A DNA stretch of 64,000 nucleotides from Streptosporangium brasiliense (lineage in GTDB: Bacteria > Actinomycetota > Actinomycetes > Streptosporangiales > Streptosporangiaceae): positions 682,001-746,000 of the forward strand of contig NZ_JAUSRB010000001.1 of assembly GCF_030811595.1 (NCBI RefSeq). The letters run 5' to 3'. A program made the translations under genes and the position numbers. Positions within the stretch are counted from its first letter, which is position 1; every line of letters begins with the position of its first letter. The notes below the pieces were generated by a model that saw only the letters and a program-made list of their open reading frames with translations, was not told where the DNA came from and searched no databases. This document shows positions 45,387 through 53,108 of the stretch, piece by piece.

Positions 45387-46304
45387 ATGTCTATCATTCG
45401 CGGCTCTGTCGGGCTGTCGTCCGTCAGCCCCGTCAAGATCACTGTCAGCCTCTTCCGCATGTGCGTCACCGAGGCCCGGCCCTCCGTGCTCGTCATCTTC
45501 ATGCTGCGGTTCGTCGCGGGCGCGGCCCTGGGGGTCGAGGCCTCCGGCATGGAGACGGAGCTGGTCGGAAGGGGGCTGGTCTGGGGTCTGGCGATATTCG
45601 CCGTCTATCTGTTCAACGGGGTGATGGACGTGCGCGAGGACCGGGTCAACGGCTCGTCGCGCCCGATCGCCCGGGGGATCCTGGACCCCGGCGACGCCCT
45701 CGTCGTCGTCCTGGCCGCCGCCCTGACGTCGGTCGCGGGGGCCGTCGCGCTGGGCGGGCCGATCCTCTGGATGGTCCTCGCCGTGCTGGCCCTCGGATAT
45801 GTGTATTCGGGGCCGCCGTTCCACTGGAAGCGGCGCTCGGGGGCCACCGCGGCCATCGGCGCGGCGGCAGGCCTCCTGACGTATGCCGCCGGATTCGCCG
45901 GCCATACCGGCGGTTGGAGCACCAGGATGGAGGTGCTGTGCGTCTTCATGCTCACCGCGTCCCTGTGGATGGGGCTTGTCGGCGTGTGCGCCAAGGACCT
46001 GTCGGACATCGAGGGCGACGCCGCGGCGGGCCGGACGACCCTGGGGGTGACGTGCGGGGAGGGGCCGGTCCGGCTGCTCGCCGCCGGTGCGGCGCTGACC
46101 GTCGCCGTCGCGTTCGGGGCCGCCGTACTGATCATGGACCTGCCCATGGTCGGGACGGTTGTCACACTGCTGACCGGTGCCGTCCTCGTCGCCGTGGTCA
46201 CCCTCAGTCCGCTCTCACACGGAAACCGTCTCCGGCGTCGGCGTTCTTATCGGGCGTTTATGGTGACGCAGTATGCCTTACACCTCAGTTTAATCATGTA
46301 TTAG
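45387..46304 (+). CDS. UbiA-family prenyltransferase-like membrane protein
   Basis: A 305-residue intramembrane protein with eight to nine hydrophobic helices. The two aspartate motifs of the UbiA superfamily are present: NGVMDVREDRVNG (first, N/D-rich) and KDLSDIEGDAAAGRTTLGV (second), with YVYSGPPFHWKRR after helix four. Members attach prenyl groups to aromatic or other acceptors. No prenyl diphosphate synthase or aromatic precursor gene is seen in the visible part of the cluster. Divergent from the isopropylmalate synthase homologue; the start at ATG 45387 has only a weak GGGA upstream. Confidence 0.82.
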   Translation: MSIIRGSVGLSSVSPVKITVSLFRMCVTEARPSVLVIFMLRFVAGAALGVEASGMETELVGRGLVWGLAIFAVYLFNGVMDVREDRVNGSSRPIARGILDPGDALVVVLAAALTSVAGAVALGGPILWMVLAVLALGYVYSGPPFHWKRRSGATAAIGAAAGLLTYAAGFAGHTGGWSTRMEVLCVFMLTASLWMGLVGVCAKDLSDIEGDAAAGRTTLGVTCGEGPVRLLAAGAALTVAVAFGAAVLIMDLPMVGTVVTLLTGAVLVAVVTLSPLSHGNRLRRRRSYRAFMVTQYALHLSLIMY

Positions 46305-46315
46305 TTTTCGGACTG

Positions 46316-46345
46316 TTGCCCTGGGTAGCGGTAATTAGGTATAAA
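46316..46345 (+). promoter_or_regulatory. putative promoter of the histidine kinase operon
   Basis: TTGCCC (46316-46321) and TATAAA (46340-46345) are separated by 18 bp in an AT-rich stretch, about 40 bp before the kinase start. The -10 is near consensus, unusual for this genome. Confidence 0.5.
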
Positions 46346-46385
46346 TAGGTGCTTCAGATTGCCTAGCACCGAGAGGCGGAGTTGG

Positions 46386-47471
46386 GTGGGGGGCCAGACT
46401 CGCGATGAGGGAAATTTCGCAGCTTATGTAGATGCGAGCCGTCCTCGCATCCTCGCGGAATACATCCGGAGACTGGAAGTCGAAGGCGGCCGTCTCGCGC
46501 GAGAACCCCGGATGCTGCGCCAGATGATGGCGAACGCCGAAGAGATCCTGAGCGATGTGGCCACGGCGCTGGAGACCGGCAAGGTCCAGACCGACGACTC
46601 CCACAGCCTTCTCGCCTGGGACATCGGCGCGGACAGGGCCGGGGCGGGCATCCACCCGAAAGAATCGCTCGACGCCGCGTCGATCTTCTTCCGGATAGCG
46701 CTGTCCACGTTGAGCGAACTCCTGAGGGAGCACCCGGACTACGTGCGGCTGTTCAACATTGTGACCCTGAGCCTGGAACAGAGCATCTCGACCCGGATCC
46801 GCGCCGCGTCGGAGAGCTACACGAGCTTTCTTCTCAACAAGATGCACGAGGTGCAGGTGGAGGAGCGGCGCCGCATCGCCAGGGAGCTCCACGACCGCAT
46901 CGGGCACGGGATCAGCGTCGTCCACCAGCAGCTCGAACTGTATGAGTTCCACCATTCCACGGAGCCGGCCAGAGCCCTGGTCAATGTCGAGCTCGCCGAG
47001 CAGGCCATCCAGGAGACCATGCGGAACCTGCGGCAGGTGACGTCGGAACTGCATCCGCACGAGCCGCTGAAAAGCCTGGAGAAAGCGCTGCTCGGCTATC
47101 TCGCCACGGTCGAGACCGGCGACGTGGCCGTCCATCTCCACGTCAACGGGGACGAGACGTGGGCGTCGCCGGAGGTGCGCGACGAGTCCTTCCTCATCTT
47201 CCGCGAAGCCACCCGCAACGCGCTGGCCCACGCGCAGGCTTCGATGATCCTCATCCGGATCGACATCGCCCCGCACGAGCTGCTCGGCTTCGTCCGGGAC
47301 AACGGCCGCGGCTTCGCCGTGGACCAGGTGCCGAACACCGGATCCATGGGCCTCATATCCATGCGGGAGCGCGCCGAACTGCTGGGGGGGACGATCACTG
47401 TGACGAGCGATCCTGTGGAGGGCACCTGCGTGGACCTCCACATGCCGTTACCCGGGCGGCTCGATGAGTGA
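46386..47471 (+). CDS. soluble sensor histidine kinase
   Basis: A 361-residue cytoplasmic kinase without membrane helices. The N-terminal part (about 1-150), RILAEYIRRLEVEGGRLAREPRMLRQMMANAEEILSDVATALE, is all-helical and resembles RsbRD-type sensory domains. HisKA_3 follows (EERRRIARELHDRIGHGISVVHQQLELYEF, phospho-histidine), then a HATPase domain with FREATRNALAHAQ and DNGRGF. GTG at 46386 has GGAG upstream; a TTG at 46359 is an alternative. The response regulator gene overlaps its end. It likely senses an intracellular or diffusible signal controlling the cluster. Confidence 0.88.
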   Translation: MGGQTRDEGNFAAYVDASRPRILAEYIRRLEVEGGRLAREPRMLRQMMANAEEILSDVATALETGKVQTDDSHSLLAWDIGADRAGAGIHPKESLDAASIFFRIALSTLSELLREHPDYVRLFNIVTLSLEQSISTRIRAASESYTSFLLNKMHEVQVEERRRIARELHDRIGHGISVVHQQLELYEFHHSTEPARALVNVELAEQAIQETMRNLRQVTSELHPHEPLKSLEKALLGYLATVETGDVAVHLHVNGDETWASPEVRDESFLIFREATRNALAHAQASMILIRIDIAPHELLGFVRDNGRGFAVDQVPNTGSMGLISMRERAELLGGTITVTSDPVEGTCVDLHMPLPGRLDE

Positions 47472-48141
47472 GCCGGGCGGACCGACCACGATAGGCATCG
47501 TCGACGACCACGCCCTCTTCCGCGAGGGGCTACGGGAGATCCTCTGGGCGCACGACGACTTCGCGGTCGTGGGCGAGGCGGGAGACTCCGTCGAAGCCCT
47601 GACGATGGTCGCGGGGGAGCGCCCCGACGTCCTCCTGCTCGACATCGAGATCCCGGGCAGGGGTGTCCTCGACACCGTGGCGCAGGTCCGCGCCATGTCC
47701 CCGGGCACCAAGATCATTGTGCTGAGCATGTACGACGGACCCCAGCTGCTGAGCCGGCTGCTGGCGGCCGGCATCCACGGATACCTGCTCAAGAGCGTGC
47801 ACCGGGAGGAGGTGATCTCGGCCATCAGGAGCGTCGTCAACGACCCCGACCGGCTCGTGCTGGCGGTCTCCCGAGACAGCCTCGCCCAGGTGAACGGGGC
47901 CTCCTCCGACGTCCTGACCGACAAGGAGCGGCAGGTCCTCGAATTCGCCGCCCAGGCGCTCAGCAACCACCAGATCGCCACCCGCCTCGGCCTGACGGAG
48001 GCCACCGTCAAGCGCCATCTGCGCAACATCTTCGTCAAGCTCGGTGCCGTCTCCCGCATCGACGCGGTCAACAAGGCCGTCGCGGCCTCACTGATCACCT
48101 CCCAGCGCGATCCCGGCGCCGGCCCGCAGGGGTTCGTCTAG
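47464..48141 (+). CDS. LuxR-type response regulator of the cluster
   Basis: A 225-residue NarL-type regulator. Receiver domain: acidic IVDDHALFREGL, phospho-aspartate in VLLLDIEIPGRG, lysine in YLLKSVHREE. Output helix-turn-helix: LTDKERQVLEFAAQALSNHQIATRLGLTEATVKRHLRNIFVKLGAVSR. The ATG overlaps the kinase stop by eight bases, coupling the two. Likely controls promoters within the cluster; target sites are unknown. Confidence 0.92.
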   Translation: MSEPGGPTTIGIVDDHALFREGLREILWAHDDFAVVGEAGDSVEALTMVAGERPDVLLLDIEIPGRGVLDTVAQVRAMSPGTKIIVLSMYDGPQLLSRLLAAGIHGYLLKSVHREEVISAIRSVVNDPDRLVLAVSRDSLAQVNGASSDVLTDKERQVLEFAAQALSNHQIATRLGLTEATVKRHLRNIFVKLGAVSRIDAVNKAVAASLITSQRDPGAGPQGFV

Positions 48142-48154
48142 ACCCTCCTCCGGC

Positions 48155-48209
48155 CTCCGGCGGCGAGCAGCTCATGCTCTGTCGGGACCCTCCGGCGGCG
48201 AGCAGCTCA
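48155..48209. repeat. 20-bp direct repeat in a gene-free gap
   Basis: An identical 20-bp block beginning CTCCGGCGGCGAG occurs at 48155-48174 and 48190-48209. It lies in the 224-bp gap between the response regulator and the convergent aldo/keto reductase; the rest of the gap (48210-48365) shows no gene. The repeat may be a local duplication or part of a terminator region. Confidence 0.6.
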
Positions 48210-48365
48210 CGCCGTGCCGGGACGCCGGGTCCGCCCAGGCCGCGTACGGCAGGCTCCGGGCGGACCTGAACCGGTGCCCGGAGCAGGGCGTGGCGGGTCG
48301 GCGCAGTGGGGGCCTCCCGCCGGCCCCTCCCGCGCCCGCGGGGCGGCGGACCCGGGCGGCGGAGC

Positions 48366-49280
48366 CTAGATCCGGTCCGGGGAGAAGATGCGCGCCAGGT
48401 GCTCGCGCGTCTCGGCGGTCAGGCTCACCTCGACCGCGGCGATGTTCATCTCCAGGTGGATCGGGTCGCCCGTGCTCGGGGCGGCGACGATGTCCTCGCC
48501 CCTGGACAGCAGCCAGGCCAGGGCCAGGCGGCTCATGCCGATGTCCATGTCCGCCGCGGTCGCCTCGGCCTCGCGCAGCATGCGCATGCTGCGCCGCAGG
48601 TTCCCCGCCGAGAAGCGCGGGTCCGCGCGTCTGAGGTCGAGCGTGTCGAGCTGGGCGCGGGACCTGATCCGGCCGCCGAGGAAGCCGCGCCCGAGGGGAG
48701 CCCGCGCGACGATGCCGACGCCCAGCTCCCGCGCGACGGGCAGGTGCTCCTTCTCGGCGCCCGGCTGCCAGAGCGAGTATTCCGTCGAGAGCGCGGCGAC
48801 GGGGTGCACGGCATGGGCGCGGCGCAGTTGCTGGGGCGTCCCCCCGTGCAGACCGATGTGGCGGATCTTCCCGGCGCCGACGAGCTCCGCCAGTTCGGCC
48901 ATGTGGCTCTCGATCGGCACCCCCGGGCCGGCGTGCAGGTAGTAGAGGTCGATGTGGTCCACGCCCAGCCGGGCCAGCGTGGCGTCGCAGGAACGGCCGA
49001 GCCGTCCCGGCCCGCCCGCGGTCCAGGGATCCGTCCCCTGGCAGGTGGCCAGCAGCACCCCCTCGCGCCGCCCGTCCAGGACCTTGCCGACCATCGCCTC
49101 CATCTCGCTGCCGGCGCGCAGGTCGCTGAGGTCGAGCATGGTGATCCCGGCGTCGACGGCCTGCCCGATGATGGCCGCGGCCCCGGGGTCCACGTGCCCG
49201 TAGGCGCCGGTGAGAGCCATGCTGCCCAGGCCGAGGCAGGACGAGACCGGTCCAGCGTGACCCAGCCTTCTGCGCTGCAT
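48366..49280 (-). CDS. aldo/keto reductase fold protein lacking catalytic Tyr and Lys
   Basis: A 304-residue AKR-superfamily barrel (LGLGSMALTGAYG; LARLGVDHIDLYYLHAGPG; GKIRHIGLHGG; LGVGIVARAPLGRGFLGG). Aligning with active AKRs, the catalytic tetrad keeps Asp50 (MLDLSD) and His116 (YYLH), but the proton-donating tyrosine of DTAxxYG is Arg55 and the lysine of ATKxG is Cys80 (LLATCQG). It is therefore unlikely to work as a normal oxidoreductase; an isomerase-like, regulatory or degenerate role is possible. GGAGGTGA lies before the ATG at 49280. Last gene of the minus-strand operon with cydA-cydB. Confidence 0.85.
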   Translation of the reverse strand: MQRRRLGHAGPVSSCLGLGSMALTGAYGHVDPGAAAIIGQAVDAGITMLDLSDLRAGSEMEAMVGKVLDGRREGVLLATCQGTDPWTAGGPGRLGRSCDATLARLGVDHIDLYYLHAGPGVPIESHMAELAELVGAGKIRHIGLHGGTPQQLRRAHAVHPVAALSTEYSLWQPGAEKEHLPVARELGVGIVARAPLGRGFLGGRIRSRAQLDTLDLRRADPRFSAGNLRRSMRMLREAEATAADMDIGMSRLALAWLLSRGEDIVAAPSTGDPIHLEMNIAAVEVSLTAETREHLARIFSPDRI

Positions 49281-49331
49281 GGCTTCACCTCCGATTGTCC
49301 CTCCCAGTGGTGCCCGTCTCACTGATATGTC

Positions 49332-50339
49332 TCACAGGTATATGGAGTGGCGCCCGTCCACCCGGCCGCGGAAGGCCCACCAGTTGAACGCCTGGAAGGC
49401 GATCAGCAGCGGGATCACCAGGGTGCCCAGGGGCAGCAGGAGCTGCAGGGTGGCCGCGTCGGCCGCCGCCTCCGGCACGGCCAGGCGGTACGCTCCGCCG
49501 CCGGTGGAGACCAGGAGGTCCGGATACAGGCCGAGCCCGGCGATGAGCACGGGCAGGGCCGCGGCGCAGCAGGTGGCCGCGAACGCGGTCCGGGCGCCGC
49601 CCCGGGACAGCGCGACGACGGCCACGACGAGGGCCAGCAGGAGCGCCCCGGTCAGGAGGGCGGCGGTCCTGCCGTCGGCGGCCACGCCGGAGAGGGCGCC
49701 CAGCGCCAGGCCGGCCAGGGCGCACAGCGCCGCCACGCCGAGCAGGGGCCGCCCGGCGCGTATCGCGCGCTCGCGCAGGCCGCCGCGGGTCCGCATCGCC
49801 AGGAACGCCGCTCCGTGCCCGGCGAACAGCGCCAGGGTCGTCGCCCCGCACAGCAGGACGAAGGGGTCCAGCAGCTCGGCGAGGCCGACGGTGAAGGTGC
49901 CCTGCGGGGTCAGCGGCAGCCCGCGGATCAGCAGGCCGAGCACCAGCCCCCAGCCCGCGGCCGGCACCACCCCGCCGACGAGGGCCAGCCGGTCCCAGAC
50001 CGCCCGCGCCGCCCGGCCCTCGTGCCTGCTGCGCAGCTGGACCGCGACGTTGCCGAGGACCACTCCGCCCAGGATGACGCCTACCGGGGCGTACATCCCC
50101 GACAGCAGCGGGCCCTCCAGAAAGGGGAAGGCTCCGATGAGCACCCCGCCGAAGGCCACCAGCCACACCTCGTTGCCGAGGAAGAACGGCCCGAAGGAGT
50201 TGAGCGCGAGGCGCCGCTCGGATTCGTCGCGGGCGAGGGGGGACTGGAGCATCTGCACGCCGTAGTCGTAGCCGCCGAGGACGAAATAGCCGGCGAGCAG
50301 CAGCCCCAGCAGGGCCAGCCAGGTGACTTCCAGACTCAT
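49332..50339 (-). CDS. cydB: cytochrome bd oxidase subunit II
   Basis: A 335-residue multi-helix membrane protein (about eight to nine helices). It starts with WLALLGLLLAGYFVLGGYDYGVQML, the CydB signature around the first helix, and contains GPFFLGNEVWLVAFGGVLIGAFP and DPFVLLCGATTLALFAGHGAAFLA. CydB supports CydA in the quinol:O2 oxidoreductase, which reduces oxygen without pumping protons. Found 24 bp after cydA, with AGGA before the ATG. No cydDC genes are seen; assembly factors must lie elsewhere. Confidence 0.9.
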   Translation of the reverse strand: MSLEVTWLALLGLLLAGYFVLGGYDYGVQMLQSPLARDESERRLALNSFGPFFLGNEVWLVAFGGVLIGAFPFLEGPLLSGMYAPVGVILGGVVLGNVAVQLRSRHEGRAARAVWDRLALVGGVVPAAGWGLVLGLLIRGLPLTPQGTFTVGLAELLDPFVLLCGATTLALFAGHGAAFLAMRTRGGLRERAIRAGRPLLGVAALCALAGLALGALSGVAADGRTAALLTGALLLALVVAVVALSRGGARTAFAATCCAAALPVLIAGLGLYPDLLVSTGGGAYRLAVPEAAADAATLQLLLPLGTLVIPLLIAFQAFNWWAFRGRVDGRHSIYL

Positions 50340-50363
50340 GAGTCGTCCTAGGGCTAGTAGGGC

Positions 50364-51644
50364 TTAGAGGGCCATGACGGGTTCGGGGTCGACGCGCGGG
50401 CCGGGACTGCCGAGGTCGGTCTCCCGAGGGCCGCGCCGGGCGTATCTGCCGATCAGGATCCAGTTGGTGACCGCCAGTCCGGCCAGGAGCGCGGTGAAGC
50501 CGATCAGGGAGGCCAGCATGGTGCCCGCGCTCACCGACGAGCGGGCCTGGGAGGTCAGCAGCTCGCCGTAGATGGTCCACGGCTGCCGGCCCACCTCCCG
50601 CACGAGCCAGCCGAGGGTCGCCGCGATGAAGGGCAGCGGGATGATGACCGTCACCATGAGGGCCGCGCCGCGTGAGCGCACGATGTGGTCGCGGATCAGG
50701 AACCCGGCGCCGAACAGGGAGATCACGACGATGAAGAAGGCCGTGATCGTCATGAAGTCGTAGGCCGACCCGATCCACGCCGGGGGCGCGTAGTCCCCGG
50801 GGCCGTACTGCTGGACCATCATGGACTGGACCTGCTCGACGGTGTACGGTCCGCGGTCCTCGGGCTGCAGGAAGTCGCGCAGGACCGCCATCTTCATCGG
50901 CTGGGCCACGTTGAGGTCCGGGAACTGCCGGAAGCCGGCCTCCACCGTGGCGATGCCGAAGGGCACCGCGAACAGGAGCCCGAGCCGCAGCGAGCTCCGG
51001 AAGAAGTCGACCTCGGCCGTGCGCCTGGAGAACTGGTAGGCGCTGACCCCCGCGACGAACGCCCCGCCGGTGAGCAGGGCCGCCCCCACGACGTGTTCCA
51101 TCGCGTTGATGGCGCTGGAGTTGGTCAGCAGCGCCCCGAAGTCGGTCAGGTAGGCCACCCCGTCGCGCACCTCATGCCCCACGGGACGGTGCATGAAGCC
51201 GTTCGCCACCATGATCCAGTACGCCGACGCGTACGCGGTCAGCGTGACCAGCCAGAACAGGAGCATGTGGAGCACCTTCGGCAGCCTCCCCCAGCCGAAG
51301 ATCCACATACCGAGGAAGGTGGACTCGGCGAAGAAGGCGACGAGCGTCTCCATCGCCAGCGGCGCCCCGAAGACGTTGCCGGCGAACGTCGTCAGGCCGC
51401 TCCACGCCAGCCCGAACTGGAACTCCATGACCAGTCCCGTGGCGATCCCGAGCGCGTAGTTGACGACGTAGATCTGCCCCCAGAACCGGGTCATGCGCTC
51501 GAAGCGGAGGTTGCCGGTGAGGACGTGGCGGGTGTGCATGATCGCGATGATCGGCGCCAGCCCCAGTGTCAGCAGGACGAAAAGCCAGTGGAAACCGCTC
51601 GTGACGGTGAACTGCAGCCGCGCCAGGATGTCAGCGTCCATCAT
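50364..51644 (-). CDS. cydA: cytochrome bd oxidase subunit I
   Basis: A 426-residue heme- and quinol-binding subunit. The first helix has LARLQFTVTSGFHWLFVLLTLGLAP with the heme b595 histidine; NAMEHVVGAALLTGG carries the b558 histidine and AYDFMTITAF the likely methionine ligand. LAMETLVAFFAEST retains the two buried glutamates, and GRQPW closes the quinol loop. The Q-loop is of the short type. Start ATG at 51644 (an adjacent ATG at 51641 is possible). Its position inside a biosynthetic operon suggests a role in tolerance or redox supply for the product. Confidence 0.93.
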   Translation of the reverse strand: MMDADILARLQFTVTSGFHWLFVLLTLGLAPIIAIMHTRHVLTGNLRFERMTRFWGQIYVVNYALGIATGLVMEFQFGLAWSGLTTFAGNVFGAPLAMETLVAFFAESTFLGMWIFGWGRLPKVLHMLLFWLVTLTAYASAYWIMVANGFMHRPVGHEVRDGVAYLTDFGALLTNSSAINAMEHVVGAALLTGGAFVAGVSAYQFSRRTAEVDFFRSSLRLGLLFAVPFGIATVEAGFRQFPDLNVAQPMKMAVLRDFLQPEDRGPYTVEQVQSMMVQQYGPGDYAPPAWIGSAYDFMTITAFFIVVISLFGAGFLIRDHIVRSRGAALMVTVIIPLPFIAATLGWLVREVGRQPWTIYGELLTSQARSSVSAGTMLASLIGFTALLAGLAVTNWILIGRYARRGPRETDLGSPGPRVDPEPVMAL

Positions 51645-51662
51645 CAACTCGATCTCGTCCGA

Positions 51663-53108
51663 TCATCTCGTCGGGTGTGCGGTTTTGGTGAGGATCCGCA
51701 CCGCGCTCTCCCTCAGCGCGGCCACGTCGACCTTGCCGTTGCGGTTGACGGGGAAGTCGGGGACCGTCACGACGGCGTTCGGCCGCTCGTAGGCGGCCAG
51801 GTAGGAGCGGAACCTGCTCCGCCAGACCCGCTCGTCGTCGGTGACGTCGCGCACGAAGAAGACGAGCACGGATCCGGCCCGCTCGTCGTCCAGCGCGACG
51901 ACCTTCACCGGGGCGCCGCACTCCTCCGCCCGGCGCTCCAGGTATTCGGGGTAGAGCGTGTGCCCCATCCGGTGCACCGCGTTCATCCGGCCGAACACGT
52001 GGAGCCGGCCGCCGTCGTCGATCTGGCCGAGGTCGCGGGTCCTGAACCAGGTCTCGGCGCAGGGCTCCAGGCCGCCGTCCTCCCGCAGGTAGCCCGCCAA
52101 CCGGCCGGGGGTGCGCACCGTGACCTCCCCCGGGGAGCCCGCCGGCACCGGCGCGCCGTCCTCGCCGAGGACACGGACCTCCACGCCGGGCAGCGGTGCC
52201 CCGCAGCCCTCGGTCCGGCCGGGGACGGTCAGCGCGATGTTGCCGGTCTCGGTCATCCCGTAGCCGTCCAGCAGGTCGTGTCCGGTCGCGGTGCGGAAGT
52301 GCGCCGCCAGCGACCGGTGCAGCGGCGCGCCGCCCACACACCACATGCGTACCCCGCGCAGACCCTCCAGGAGGGCGGGGGTGCGGGCGAACAGGGTCAG
52401 CATGCCGTGGTAGGTGGGCGGTGAGCCGTCGACGATCGTGGCCCCCGACTCGGCCATCGCGGTCAGCGCCTGCTCCAGCCTGCGGTAGGGGGCGACGAGC
52501 AGGCCGCATCCGGTCAGCCACCAGATGAGCAGCAGCGACATGCCGTACTGGTGGGAGAAGGGCAGCAGCGGCGCCAGCACGTCGTCGGACCGGTAGCCCA
52601 TGACCCGGGCGGTGACCCGGGAGTTCTCCATGACGGCGTGGCCGGACTTCACCACGGCCTTGGGGTCGCCCGTCGTCCCCGACGACCACATGACGACGGC
52701 GTCGCGGCGCTGTTCCCACCGTTCCAGGGAGATCCTCCCCGACGGCTCGGGGAGCGCGCCGGCCGGACGGCCGGTGACCTCCAGGTCGAGTATCGACGAG
52801 GGCGGGAGCGGGGGCCGGGCCGCCGTCGCCCCCGCGACCGCCCAGCGCACCTCCGCCACGCGCGTGATCCGCTCCAGCTGCTCGGCGGTCAGTTGCGGGT
52901 CGGCCAGGACGATCGAGACGTCCAGGTGGCACAGGGCCAGCAGCGCGGTCACGAAACCGGCGGAGTTCTCTCCCGTCAGCAGCACCCGGTCACCGGCGCG
53001 CAGACCCTGCCCGGTCAGCCGGGCGGCGACCTCCAGCGCCTCCTTCTCCGCCGCGGCCGGCCACAGGACCTCCCACACCGGAGAAGTCCGGCCATCCGGC
53101 TCGTTCAC
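51663..53108 (-). CDS. acyl/aryl-adenylating enzyme (ANL superfamily)
   Basis: A 481-residue AMP-forming ligase. WSSGTTGDPKAVVKSG is motif A3, YGMTETGN is A5, FRTRDLGQID is A7/A8 and PVNRNGKVDVAALR carries the catalytic lysine. It activates a carboxylic acid for transfer to CoA or a carrier; the acceptor is not in this window. The start at GTG 53108 has GGAGG seven bases upstream and overlaps the nucleotidyltransferase stop (GTGA). It could load the starter acid for the polyketide synthase. Confidence 0.88.
   Translation of the reverse strand: MNEPDGRTSPVWEVLWPAAAEKEALEVAARLTGQGLRAGDRVLLTGENSAGFVTALLALCHLDVSIVLADPQLTAEQLERITRVAEVRWAVAGATAARPPLPPSSILDLEVTGRPAGALPEPSGRISLERWEQRRDAVVMWSSGTTGDPKAVVKSGHAVMENSRVTARVMGYRSDDVLAPLLPFSHQYGMSLLLIWWLTGCGLLVAPYRRLEQALTAMAESGATIVDGSPPTYHGMLTLFARTPALLEGLRGVRMWCVGGAPLHRSLAAHFRTATGHDLLDGYGMTETGNIALTVPGRTEGCGAPLPGVEVRVLGEDGAPVPAGSPGEVTVRTPGRLAGYLREDGGLEPCAETWFRTRDLGQIDDGGRLHVFGRMNAVHRMGHTLYPEYLERRAEECGAPVKVVALDDERAGSVLVFFVRDVTDDERVWRSRFRSYLAAYERPNAVVTVPDFPVNRNGKVDVAALRESAVRILTKTAHPTR

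Noticed and set aside
48210..48365. A peptide-like stretch (AYGRLRADLNRCPEQG) in the gap after the response regulator
   Set aside because: Looks a little like a lipoprotein fragment but has no start, ribosome-binding site or extension; too short to call.
50685..52424. Plus-strand frame of about 579 codons over cydA and the adenylating enzyme
   Set aside because: Shadow frame; no recognisable domain, and both minus-strand genes are full length with catalytic residues.
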